Source of the DNA: CAMQVM01 sp044433365 | GTDB lineage: Bacteria; Bacteroidota; Bacteroidia; Bacteroidales; Rikenellaceae | Assembly (NCBI GenBank): GCA_044433365.1 | Contig: JAWXTR010000079.1 | Coordinates: 1 to 15,771 of the forward strand | Length of the DNA: 15,771 nt | Reading direction: 5' to 3' | In this document: positions 7,154-14,297 of the stretch, in pieces | Position numbering within the stretch: position 1 is the stretch's first letter | Layout of the letters: the number at the start of each line of letters is the position of its first letter | The notes under the pieces: model-generated | Seen by the model: only the letters and a program-made list of their open reading frames with translations | The model's database searches: none | Told to the model about the DNA's origin: nothing | Translations under genes and position numbers: made by a program

Positions 7154-7246
7154 GGTGACTCAAAAGCACCAATTTTACACAAACAACCCTCGTCACAGAG
7201 CTTGTGACAAGGGTTGTTTGTGTAAAATGGGTACTTTGGGGTCACC
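7154..7246. repeat. 93-nt near-perfect palindrome (MITE or bidirectional terminator)
   Basis: The two 46-nt arms are centred on 7200. They are complementary except for mismatches at 7162/7238, 7167/7233, 7171/7229, 7191/7209 and 7199/7201, plus two G-T wobbles. The ends read GGTGAC and GTCACC. It lies between convergent genes, where it would block read-through in both directions, but it is far longer than a normal intrinsic terminator and lacks long T-runs. A palindromic mobile element later used as a terminator is a reasonable reading. Confidence 0.8.
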
Positions 7247-7279
7247 CCCTTTATTGGCATAACTAAAAAATAATTTCGA

Positions 7280-8152
7280 TTACTCTGTTACGATAGAACG
7301 GTCGATTTTTTTAGCTAAACCTTTAAGTACGGCACCTGGTCCAAGCTCTACAAGAGTAGACATACCATCGGCAACCATATTTTGAACAGTTTGTGTCCAA
7401 CGTACAGGAGCAGTAAGTTGAGCTACTAAGTTAGCTTTGATTTGAGCAGGATCGGTATAAGGTGTTGCATCGACATTTTGGTATACTGGGCAGATAGGTG
7501 TGCTAATTACAGCCTCTTTAATGGCTGCCTCTAGCTCAACACGTGCAGGCTCCATAAGTGGAGAGTGGAAAGCACCTCCTACAGGAAGTTTCATAGCACG
7601 TTTAGCTCCAGAAGCAAGAAGAGCTTCACACGCTTTGTCGATACCCTCGTTTGAACCAGAGATTACAAGCTGACCAGGACAGTTGTAGTTAGCTGCAACA
7701 ACCACCTCTTCGATAGCTGAGCAAGCATCTTCAACAACCTTATCTTCAAGACCTAAAATTGCAGCCATAGTAGATGGGTTCATCTCACACGCTTTTTGCA
7801 TAGCAGCAGCACGTTTCGATACAAGTTTTAGACCCTCTTCAAAGCTCAATGCACCAGCAGCAACTAGAGCACTAAATTCGCCTAATGAGTGACCTGCAAC
7901 CATATCTGGCTTAAACTCCTCACCTAACGTAACAGCAGTGATAACAGAGTGAAGAAATACAGCAGGTTGAGTTACGTTTGTCTGTTTTAGCTCTTCGGCA
8001 GTGCCCTCAAACATAATATCGGTAATGCGAAAACCTAAGATTTCGTTTGCTTTTTCAAATAGTTCTTTTGCAGTTGCATGAGTTTCGTATAAATCTTTAC
8101 CCATACCCACAAATTGCGCTCCCTGACCTGGGAATACGTATGCTTTTTTCAT
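7280..8152 (-). CDS. fabD: Malonyl-CoA:ACP transacylase FabD
   Basis: A cytosolic enzyme that transfers malonyl from CoA to acyl carrier protein, supplying the elongation unit of type II fatty-acid synthesis. Motifs are complete: oxyanion GQGAQ (9-13), nucleophile Ser89 in GHSLGE, Arg114 in SKRAAAMQ, and catalytic His196 in GGAFHSPLM. The length of 290 is close to usual for the family. The start MKKAYVFPGQGAQ is the standard one. It is the last gene of the lysS-tpiA-fabD series on the minus strand, but a terminator-like hairpin at 8176-8227 separates it from tpiA. Other fab genes are not in view, so it is not in a fatty-acid operon here. Confidence 0.97.
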   Translation of the reverse strand: MKKAYVFPGQGAQFVGMGKDLYETHATAKELFEKANEILGFRITDIMFEGTAEELKQTNVTQPAVFLHSVITAVTLGEEFKPDMVAGHSLGEFSALVAAGALSFEEGLKLVSKRAAAMQKACEMNPSTMAAILGLEDKVVEDACSAIEEVVVAANYNCPGQLVISGSNEGIDKACEALLASGAKRAMKLPVGGAFHSPLMEPARVELEAAIKEAVISTPICPVYQNVDATPYTDPAQIKANLVAQLTAPVRWTQTVQNMVADGMSTLVELGPGAVLKGLAKKIDRSIVTE

Positions 8153-8175
8153 ATTTTTATGGTAAATTATAAAAA

Positions 8176-8227
8176 ATAAATGATAAACAATAAATTGCCA
8201 CTCGGGAATTTATCATTTATCATTTAT
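8176..8227 (-). terminator. Terminator-like hairpin between tpiA and fabD
   Basis: 21-nt arms (8176-8196 and 8207-8227) pair with two mismatches around the loop GCCACTCGGG, and a T-rich tract follows on the minus strand. It would end the tpiA transcript. The stem is almost all A/T and shares the 16-mer ATCATTTATAATTTAT (8219-8234) with 12116-12131, so part of it may be dispersed repeat sequence. Confidence 0.5.
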
Positions 8228-8250
8228 AATTTATCATTAATTGTTAATGA

Positions 8251-9003
8251 TTAGAATGATTGAGCGATAGCGATAAATTTGTCAGCAGCTAAAGCAGCAC
8301 CACCAATAAGACCACCATCAACGTCAGCTTTAGAGAAAATATCAGCTGCATTAGCTGGGTTACAGCTACCACCGTAAAGGATTGCAGTGTTAGCAGCTTT
8401 TTCACCAAATTTAGAAGCTAATACCTCACGGATGTAAGCGTGAATCTCTTGAGCTTGGTCAGAAGATGCAGTTTTGCCAGTACCGATAGCCCAAACTGGT
8501 TCGTAAGCGATAACTAAAGAGTCGAATTGCTCTGGAGTTAGGTTGAATACAACCTCCTGGATTTGAGCTTTAACTACGTTGAAGTATTCGCCGCTTTCAC
8601 GCTCTTCTAATTTCTCACCTACACAGTAGATAGGAGTTAGACCGTTAGCGTAGCATTGTTCCATTTTATTGTTAAGAGTAGCAGATGTTTCACCGTAATA
8701 CTCACGACGCTCAGAGTGACCTAAGATTACATATTTAGCACCAACGCTAGCAACCATAGAAGCAGCAACTTCACCTGTATAAGCACCACCTTTTTCAGCA
8801 GCACAGTTTTGTGAAGAAAGAGCAACAGCCGAACCCTCTAGCTCTTCAGCAACACAACAAAGGTGTGTGAAAGGAGGAGCGATGATTAAAGTTACATCTT
8901 CAGCTAAATCTTTAGCAGCTGCAACAACAGCTTTTGCTAGTTCAACACCTTCAGTTACGTTAGTGTTCATTTTCCAGTTACCTGCAACAATTTTTTGTCT
9001 CAT
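8251..9003 (-). CDS. tpiA: Triose-phosphate isomerase
   Basis: A cytosolic glycolytic and gluconeogenic enzyme interconverting dihydroxyacetone phosphate and glyceraldehyde 3-phosphate. The TIM-barrel signatures are intact: Asn9 and Lys11 in GNWKMN, electrophile His96 in LGHSERR, catalytic base Glu168 in AYEPVWAIGTGKTA with mobile loop 6 directly after it, and the phosphate-binding YGGSCNP and GGLIGGAAL near the C-terminus. The 250 residues are the standard length for a dimeric TIM. It follows lysS by 50 bp on the same strand with no terminator between them, so the two are probably co-transcribed. The reading frame has strongly patterned, highly expressed codon use. Confidence 0.98.
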   Translation of the reverse strand: MRQKIVAGNWKMNTNVTEGVELAKAVVAAAKDLAEDVTLIIAPPFTHLCCVAEELEGSAVALSSQNCAAEKGGAYTGEVAASMVASVGAKYVILGHSERREYYGETSATLNNKMEQCYANGLTPIYCVGEKLEERESGEYFNVVKAQIQEVVFNLTPEQFDSLVIAYEPVWAIGTGKTASSDQAQEIHAYIREVLASKFGEKAANTAILYGGSCNPANAADIFSKADVDGGLIGGAALAADKFIAIAQSF

Positions 9004-9053
9004 ACTAGTAATATTTTTTAAAATTATAAATTTTTTATTAATTATTCATTGAA

Positions 9054-10778
9054 TTATTCCACCCAGCTTGCTACCTCATCAGCAGTAGGGTTTTTAAGTC
9101 CTAATTTGTTCTTTTTGTTATAACCACCAAGGTCGTTCATTAGCTTGCCTGCTCCGATGCCTGAAAGCGACTCAACAGTAAGATAACCCATAGTTTGAAG
9201 CACCTCTGCCCACTCAGCAGGAATACCTTTAGCTGTATATGCCTCGATAGAATCTTTCTGTGCTCTCTTTTCTGGCTTCATTTGAGGGAAAAGAAGAACA
9301 TCTTGGATTGAAGATTGGTTTGTCATAAACATAGTAAGGCGGTCGATACCGATACCCATACCCGAACAGTTTGGCATACCATATTCCATTGCTCTTACAT
9401 AGTCCATATCGATAAACATCGCTTCATCATCACCTTTTTCCGACAATTTAAGCTGGTCTTGGAAACGACCTAACTGGTCGATAGGGTCGTTAAGCTCAGA
9501 ATATGCGTTACAAAGCTCTTTACCTGCTACGAATAGCTCAAAACGCTCTGTAAGATCTGGGTTTGAACGGTGACGTTTACAAAGAGGCGACATTTCTGTA
9601 GGATAGTCGGTAATAAATGTAGGCTGAATTAGGTCGTCCTCGCAGAAGTGACCAAACATAGCATCGATTAATTTACCCTTACCGAAAGTTTCGTCAATCT
9701 CAACATTTAGTTCGTTACATTTTGCTACTAACTCCTCTTCTGTCTTACCTGTAATATCAAAACCTGTTTTCTCTTTGATAGCGTCAGTCATCGAAAGACG
9801 TTTGAACGGACGAGCGAAGCTAATTTTGTGCTCACCTAGCTGAAGCTCAGTTGTGCCATGAAGCGCAAGTGCCACCTTCTCAATCATCTCTTCGGTGAAG
9901 TTCATCATCCAAATATAATCTTTGTAGGCAACATAAATCTCCATTACTGTAAACTCAGGATTATGAGTGCGGTCCATTCCCTCATTACGGAAATCTTTCG
10001 CAAACTCATAAACACCCTCAAAACCACCAACAATAAGACGTTTTAGGTATAGCTCATTGGCAATACGAAGATATAGAGGCATATCTAAAGCGTTGTGGTG
10101 AGTAATGAATGGACGAGCCGAAGCACCACCCGGAATTGGTTGTAATATAGGTGTTTCAACCTCAATGTACCCTTTTTCGTTAAAGAATTGGCGCATTGTG
10201 TTGATAATTTTTGTACGATTTAGAAAAGTTTCACGCACTTGTGGATTTACCACTAAATCTAAGTAACGCTGACGATAACGCTGCTCAGGATCGGTAAATG
10301 CATCGAAAGTTTGTCCATCTTTCTCTTTTACGATAGGTAGGGGACGTATAGATTTGCTTAGAAGCTTAAATTCACGACAGTGAATAGAAAGCTCGCCAGT
10401 TTTTGTGTAAAACACCTCGCCTTTAATACCGATAATATCACCAATATCAAGAAGTTTCTTAAAGAAAGTGTTGTAGTATGTTGTATCGCCTTCTGGGCAA
10501 ATATCATCACGTTTTACATATACTTGAATACGTCCGTAGCTATCTTGTAACTCCACAAATGAGGCGTTACCCATAATACGACGTGACATAATACGTCCAG
10601 CGATTGAAACCGACGAAAACTCTTCGGCTTTTTCGGCACTAAAGTTTTCACGAATCTCTTTTGTCGAGCTATTTGTCTCGAACATCTCTGCTGGATAAGG
10701 CTCGATACCCATTTCACGAATCGCACTAAGCGATGCACGACGAACCTGTTGCTGTTGGCTAAGATCTAACTCCATCAT
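9054..10778 (-). CDS. lysS: Lysyl-tRNA synthetase, class II
   Basis: Charges tRNA-Lys with lysine in the cytosol. An N-terminal anticodon-binding OB fold (about residues 56-140, SIAGRIMSRRIMGNASFVELQD) precedes the class II catalytic core. Motif 1 is around GYIEVETPILQPIPGG (203-218), motif 2 contains FRNEGMDRTHNPEFT (263-277), and motif 3 is GMGIGIDRLTMF (473-484). Lysine-pocket elements such as ARPFITHHNALD are present. At 574 residues it exceeds the 505-residue E. coli enzyme. The extra 70 or so C-terminal residues include VESLSGIGAGKLMNDLGGYNK, a helix-hairpin-like extension I associate with Bacteroidetes LysRS. Tandem ATG codons at 10773-10778 allow either start. A folded leader may lie upstream (10812-10901). 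Confidence 0.97.
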   Translation of the reverse strand: MMELDLSQQQQVRRASLSAIREMGIEPYPAEMFETNSSTKEIRENFSAEKAEEFSSVSIAGRIMSRRIMGNASFVELQDSYGRIQVYVKRDDICPEGDTTYYNTFFKKLLDIGDIIGIKGEVFYTKTGELSIHCREFKLLSKSIRPLPIVKEKDGQTFDAFTDPEQRYRQRYLDLVVNPQVRETFLNRTKIINTMRQFFNEKGYIEVETPILQPIPGGASARPFITHHNALDMPLYLRIANELYLKRLIVGGFEGVYEFAKDFRNEGMDRTHNPEFTVMEIYVAYKDYIWMMNFTEEMIEKVALALHGTTELQLGEHKISFARPFKRLSMTDAIKEKTGFDITGKTEEELVAKCNELNVEIDETFGKGKLIDAMFGHFCEDDLIQPTFITDYPTEMSPLCKRHRSNPDLTERFELFVAGKELCNAYSELNDPIDQLGRFQDQLKLSEKGDDEAMFIDMDYVRAMEYGMPNCSGMGIGIDRLTMFMTNQSSIQDVLLFPQMKPEKRAQKDSIEAYTAKGIPAEWAEVLQTMGYLTVESLSGIGAGKLMNDLGGYNKKNKLGLKNPTADEVASWVE

Positions 10779-10811
10779 ATAATTTTACAAAATTTCCTAA
10801 ATAGTAAGCTA

Positions 10812-10873
10812 AATTATTGATTATCAATAATTGACAATGGTAGTAATTATCATAATAACAAGCCCACTACCAT
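10812..10873 (-). promoter_or_regulatory. Dyads in the putative lysS leader
   Basis: A perfect 21-nt palindrome with arms AATTATTGAT and ATCAATAATT lies at 10812-10832. A second dyad pairs ATGGTAGT (10837-10844) with ACTACCAT (10866-10873) around a 21-nt loop. Both would lie in the leader if transcription starts at the -7 box at 10897-10904. They could be an operator or mRNA structures; nothing identifies a regulator. Confidence 0.4.
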
Positions 10874-10896
10874 ATTTATCGCTTTGTGTTAACTCA

Positions 10897-10904
10897 CAAA
10901 GATA
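10897..10904 (-). promoter_or_regulatory. -7 box of the lysS promoter
   Basis: The minus strand reads TATCTTTG then TG, an exact TAnnTTTG match, giving a leader of about 110 nt. No -33 TTTG is seen at the usual distance. The box overlaps a 7-bp dyad, CTTTGTG (10882-10888) with CACAAAG (10895-10901), which could be an operator. Confidence 0.5.
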
Positions 10905-10964
10905 GATATTTTTATTTAAATATGAATAATCTGGATAAAAATAGTTAAATTTGCTCGAATTTTA

Positions 10965-11126
10965 GGGAGTTCTAAATTATGGATTTTGAGAGATTTTTTG
11001 TTTTAAGGCTTTAGGTTTGGATTTTGCGAATATAGGCTGTAGTGGCTCCTCCCGCCTTTATTTGCAAAATTCAAATCTAAAACCTCAAAATAAAAAATCG
11101 AATAAAACCAATTATTAGAACTCCCC
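10965..11126. mobile_element. 162-bp TA-flanked palindromic MITE-like element
   Basis: 73-nt arms (10965-11037 and 11054-11126) are imperfectly inverted around a 16-nt loop. The ends read GGGAGTTCTAA and, on the other strand, GGGGAGTTCTAA. The dinucleotide TA borders both ends (10963-10964 and 11127-11128). Long terminal inverted repeats, no coding capacity, and TA at both borders are the profile of a MITE mobilised by an IS630/Tc1-mariner-type transposase. It sits between divergent lysS and recO. Related single ends occur near 5149, 5258, 11983 and 14208. Confidence 0.75.
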
Positions 11127-11200
11127 TAGAGATGAATAGTAATTAGAGACCTAAAAATAGCTCAAAAATTTCAAACTTTTATTCGCATTATATTTTTTAA

Positions 11201-11935
11201 ATGAATAACGATTACAAAACCACCGCAGTAGTACTACATACCATGCCCCACTCCGAAAAGGGACATATAGCCTACCTCTACACACGTGAGGCAGGTAGAG
11301 TGTCGTACTATCTATTTTCGGGTAAAAATGGCACTGCACGAGTTGGGGGTAATCGAATTTCGCTTCAACCACTCTCTGTTTTATCAATTGTGGGTAGTCC
11401 ATCGCCACGAGGAGATATGCACCGCATGAAAGAGGCTTCGGCGCACATCATAACAGCAGGAATTTATGGTAATATCGTAAAATCTACAATTGCCCTCTAT
11501 CTTGCTGAGTTTATGTATAGAGTTGTAAAAGAGCGTGAAAGCTCACCGATGTTGTTCGATTTTATTGTAGGGTGTATAAAGAGTCTTAATGAAATAGATG
11601 ATAAAAGTGCTGCAAATTTTCATCTCTATTTCACAATAAATATAGTTCGTTTTTTAGGTTTTTACCCCGAAAACGACTATTTTGATGGCTCCTATTTTGA
11701 TATAAATCTTGGAAAATTTGTATTAATTCGCCCACAACACACACTCTGCCTCGACCAAAATCTAAGCAAAATCTTAGGCGAAATAATGGAGCTAAAAATA
11801 GATACTCTTAGCACATTAAAGCTCTCTCGTGATGAGCGAAGAGCCATTTTAGAGGCGTTAATTGCCTTTTTGGGTCATCATCATGAGACTATTTATCGTA
11901 TTGAATCTTTGAAGATTTTGTCGGAAGTGTTTTGA
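11201..11935 (+). CDS. recO: DNA repair protein RecO
   Basis: A recombination mediator that, with RecR, helps load RecA onto SSB-coated single-stranded DNA in the RecF pathway. The N-terminal OB fold is recognised by TTAVVLHTMPHSEKGHIAYL followed by TREAGRVSYYLF, with a basic stretch typical of RecO. The helical C-terminal domain includes RFLGFYPENDYFDGSYFD and LGHHHETIYRIESLKIL, the pattern of Bacteroidetes RecO proteins. The length of 244 is usual. No zinc-finger cysteine cluster is visible. The gene stands alone, divergent from lysS with the palindromic element between. The start at 11201 lies in A/T-rich sequence with no clear Shine-Dalgarno. Confidence 0.93.
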   Translation: MNNDYKTTAVVLHTMPHSEKGHIAYLYTREAGRVSYYLFSGKNGTARVGGNRISLQPLSVLSIVGSPSPRGDMHRMKEASAHIITAGIYGNIVKSTIALYLAEFMYRVVKERESSPMLFDFIVGCIKSLNEIDDKSAANFHLYFTINIVRFLGFYPENDYFDGSYFDINLGKFVLIRPQHTLCLDQNLSKILGEIMELKIDTLSTLKLSRDERRAILEALIAFLGHHHETIYRIESLKILSEVF

Positions 11936-11948
11936 TTATAAAATTAAC

Positions 11949-11976
11949 GTAACACACGTTACAGTAATAACTGTTA
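11949..11976. terminator. Paired GTAAC/GTTAC dyads after recO
   Basis: GTAAC (11949-11953) pairs with GTTAC (11958-11962). The following ACAGT (11961-11965) pairs with ACTGT (11970-11974) around AATA. The two small hairpins start 14 bp after the recO stop and may help terminate its transcript, but no T-run follows. Confidence 0.3.
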
Positions 11977-11982
11977 CATTAA

Positions 11983-12006
11983 GGGAACTTCTAAAAATTG
12001 GATTTT
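11983..12006 (+). repeat. Single end of the TTCTAA repeat family
   Basis: GGGAACTTCTAAAAATTGG followed by ATTTT, preceded by TTAA, matches the terminal repeat of the element at 10965-11126 apart from AA/AG differences near the tip. No inverted partner was found downstream, so it looks like a solo terminus or a decayed copy. Confidence 0.55.
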
Positions 12007-12090
12007 AAGACATTATCTAAAGTGAATTTATAAGATATCTCAAAAGTTATAATTTTTCTATAATTTTCCATTTGTCCTCTAAAACTTACA

Positions 12091-12132
12091 GTTCGTCATT
12101 TGTAATTTATTGTTCATCATTTATAATTTATT
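12091..12132 (+). repeat. 21-bp tandem repeat, two copies
   Basis: GTTCGTCATTTGTAATTTAT and GTTCATCATTTATAATTTAT lie head to tail (each ending in a further T), with two differences. The 16-mer ATCATTTATAATTTAT from the second copy also occurs at 8219-8234 in the tpiA-fabD gap. Confidence 0.6.
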
Positions 12133-12193
12133 AATTCTTGATATCTACTATCCTATACTTAGCTTTTTTACCTAATAAAAGAGAAAAAATTTC

Positions 12194-12310
12194 ATTATTT
12201 TAAATAATATCTCATAGCAAAAATGCGTTTTAATTTCGAATATTCGAATAAATAGTCACTATTTTGGTGGCTGTAAAATTATTGTAGCAAAAAGAAATTG
12301 TTACAATAAT
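12194..12310. promoter_or_regulatory. Cluster of perfect palindromes upstream of the HtrA protease
   Basis: Four dyads follow each other: ATTATTT/AAATAAT (12194-12208), TTCGAATATTCGAA (12235-12248), AAATAGT/ACTATTT (12250-12264), and ATTATTGTA/TACAATAAT (12278-12286 with 12302-12310), the last followed by AGTTTTT. TTCGAATATTCGAA is the least AT-biased and most operator-like. Some may be chance in AT-rich DNA. Confidence 0.35.
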
Positions 12311-12551
12311 AGTTTTTGCCGATTTATAGATAAGTAGGGTAAAATAATTATTGGTGTGTTTTTAATAGTGCTATTGGAGATGAGATTTTTTGCTATTGAA
12401 TTGAAAATATAGTGGTTCTACATTGAGATTTAATAGTAAAAAATATCGCTCCAAGAGTGCTGTTAAAAATATGGCAATAATTGTTTTACACTACTTAATA
12501 TCTAATAATTGACATAAATTATAAATAGATAAATTTAAATTTTTTTAGGTT

Positions 12552-14099
12552 ATGAGTAAAAAAAGCATTTTAATTGTTGCATTAGTAGCAATTATCTCAG
12601 GTGGTTTAGCTTCGCTATTTACTGTTAAACTTTCAGAAAATAGTGCTAAAACATCTACAACAGTAATTTCTGTATCAGACGATAGTGGTGTAAAGTCGCA
12701 TTTTGTAAATGCGCAAAGTTCGTCGCAATCAACTTTCCCTGACTTAACGTATGCAGCTGAGAAAACTGTACCAGTAGTGGTAGGTGTTGAAAATGTGGTG
12801 ATTTCGAAGCCTCGAAGCTATTCAAATCAATATTATGGTGGTGGGATTGACCCATTCTTAGAGCTTTTCGGCTTTCGTGTGCCTCAGCAGCAGCAAAGAC
12901 AACAAGGCAGAAGCTACTCTGAGCAAGAGAGCACTCCTCGTGAGCAGCAGCAATCGGGTGGTTCGGGTGTAATAGTTTCGGAAGATGGCTATATTGTGAC
13001 AAACAACCACGTTGTGGAGGGTGCTGACAAGCTTTATATCACCCTTAGCGATGGAAAACGCCATAAAGCACGCCTTATTGGTACCGACCCTACAACCGAT
13101 ATTGCGCTTATCAAAGTTGATGAGACATCTCTTCCGTTTATTACATTTGGCAATTCCGAAAAACTTCGCCTTGGCGAGTGGCTTGTAGCTGTTGGTAATC
13201 CTTATGGACTAAGCTCTACTGTAACAGCAGGTATTGTTAGTGCTAAGGGTCGTAATTTGGATGTAATTCCTAACGAATTTCGTATTGAGTCGTTTATTCA
13301 AACCGATGCAGCGGTAAATCCCGGTAATAGTGGTGGCGCACTTGTAAACACTGCTGGTGAGCTTGTTGGTATTAATACCGTAATTAAGTCGCCTACAGGT
13401 AGTTTTACAGGTTACTCGTTTGCTGTTCCATCTTCGATTGTTAAAAAGGTGATTGTCGACCTTATGGAGTATGGAATTGTACAAAGGGGTATGTTAGGCA
13501 TTCAATATCAAGAGATAAACGAGCAATTTATTCAAAATTTTGCTAAGGAGCTTGGAGTTACCGAGGAGAAAGGTCTGTATGTTGCCGAAATTCCAGAGGG
13601 TAGCGCAGCTGGCGACGCTGGGGTAGAAAAAGGTGATGTTGTGATAGCTTACAACGACATCGAAGTTGGCTCATCTTCAGCACTTCAAGAGCAGATAGCA
13701 AAAAACCGTCCAGGCGATAAAATAAAAATTTCTGTAAAAAGAGATGGTAAGGTGAAACATTTTGATGTGGTTTTACGTAATAAAGCTGGAGAGGAAAAGC
13801 TGCTTGACAAAAATAGTACCGATATTGCCACTTTCCTTGGAGGAAAATTCAAAAACCTTGATAGAGCAACACTAAAAGATTTAGATATAGATTCAGGTGT
13901 TCAGGTTACAGATATTGGCAGTGGTCTACTTGCAAGAGTTGGAGTTAAGAAAGGATATATCATTACACATATAAATGGACGTAAGATAGAGAGCGTCGAC
14001 GACTTAAATCAATTTACAAATAAAATTGAGATAATCGACGGCTTATATCCTAACGGACGATATATCAGCTACTCCATCTATAACGAAAGCAGAGAATAA
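12552..14099 (+). CDS. degP: DegP/HtrA-family periplasmic serine protease
   Basis: A periplasmic protease-chaperone for misfolded envelope proteins, working as trimer-based oligomers. An N-terminal signal peptide or anchor spans about residues 5-26 (ILIVALVAIISGGLASLF). The trypsin-like domain has triad His153 in TNNHVVEGA, Asp183 in TTDIALIKV and Ser260 in NPGNSGGALV. Two PDZ domains follow: about 310-400, starting GMLGIQYQEI, and about 425-505, with GLLARVGVKKGYIITHINGR. A Gln-rich low-complexity loop (residues 112-134, PQQQQRQQGRSYSEQ and on) precedes the protease core, in the place of the regulatory LA loop. The length of 515 is usual. AGG lies a few bases before the ATG at 12552. It precedes rpoD with a terminator between. 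DegQ or MucD would be equally fair names. Confidence 0.93.
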   Translation: MSKKSILIVALVAIISGGLASLFTVKLSENSAKTSTTVISVSDDSGVKSHFVNAQSSSQSTFPDLTYAAEKTVPVVVGVENVVISKPRSYSNQYYGGGIDPFLELFGFRVPQQQQRQQGRSYSEQESTPREQQQSGGSGVIVSEDGYIVTNNHVVEGADKLYITLSDGKRHKARLIGTDPTTDIALIKVDETSLPFITFGNSEKLRLGEWLVAVGNPYGLSSTVTAGIVSAKGRNLDVIPNEFRIESFIQTDAAVNPGNSGGALVNTAGELVGINTVIKSPTGSFTGYSFAVPSSIVKKVIVDLMEYGIVQRGMLGIQYQEINEQFIQNFAKELGVTEEKGLYVAEIPEGSAAGDAGVEKGDVVIAYNDIEVGSSSALQEQIAKNRPGDKIKISVKRDGKVKHFDVVLRNKAGEEKLLDKNSTDIATFLGGKFKNLDRATLKDLDIDSGVQVTDIGSGLLARVGVKKGYIITHINGRKIESVDDLNQFTNKIEIIDGLYPNGRYISYSIYNESRE

Positions 14100-14135
14100 A
14101 ACAATCTGACAACTTTGCAAGATTCCCTATAGCAA

Positions 14136-14189
14136 GCCTCCCACAAAGCTAATTTAAGAAGTTCAACTTAGGTTTTGTGGGTGGTTTTT
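14136..14189 (+). terminator. Terminator after the HtrA-type protease gene
   Basis: CC-T-CCCACAAA-G-CTAA pairs with TTAG-G-TTTTGTGGG-T-GG around a loop of about 14 nt and is followed by TTTTT at 14185-14189. The stem begins 37 bp after the stop codon. It separates the protease transcript from rpoD. Confidence 0.75.
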
Positions 14190-14207
14190 AGCCTAAGAAG
14201 GATTGTA

Positions 14208-14230
14208 GGGGAGTTCTAAAAATTGGATTT
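14208..14230 (+). repeat. Single end of the TTCTAA repeat family upstream of rpoD
   Basis: GGGGAGTTCTAAAAATTGG followed by ATTT, preceded by TA at 14206-14207, closely matches the right terminus of the palindromic element at 10965-11126. It ends 67 bp before the rpoD start, with TGGATTTG overlapping its end (one mismatch from a TAnnTTTG box), so it may contribute promoter sequence. No inverted partner is present. Confidence 0.55.
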
Positions 14231-14297
14231 GGATGAACAAAAAAGAGTTTTAAAGTTTTTAATAATTTAAGGCTCAAAAATAGAAAATAAGAAGAAA

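Larger units (their letters stand above)
6971..7279. other. Convergent hairpin-rich intergenic region
   Basis: This 309-bp gap lies between the convergent sulfatase and fabD genes and has no plausible reading frame. It contains four successive hairpins (7017-7133) and a 93-nt palindrome (7154-7246). GATGACTCAAAAGT at 6991-7004 and GGTGACTCAAAAGC at 7154-7167 are direct repeats, and both are inverted relative to the sequence ending at 7246. This suggests one or more nested MITE-like elements. Confidence 0.7.
11936..12551. other. 616-bp AT-rich gap between recO and the htrA-type gene
   Basis: No convincing gene is seen. From left to right it holds the GTAAC dyads, a single TTCTAA-family repeat end (11983-12006), a 21-bp tandem repeat (12091-12132), and a run of short perfect palindromes (12194-12310). 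A short frame with its only ATG at 12470 gives MAIIVLHYLISNN and is not supported. The right half presumably contains the promoter of the protease gene, but no TAnnTTTG box stands out. Confidence 0.6.

Noticed and set aside
12365..12511. Possible short gene before the HtrA protease (ending ...MAIIVLHYLISNN)
   Set aside because: The frame is short, opens after a stop with no ATG until its last 13 codons, and shows no recognisable motif.
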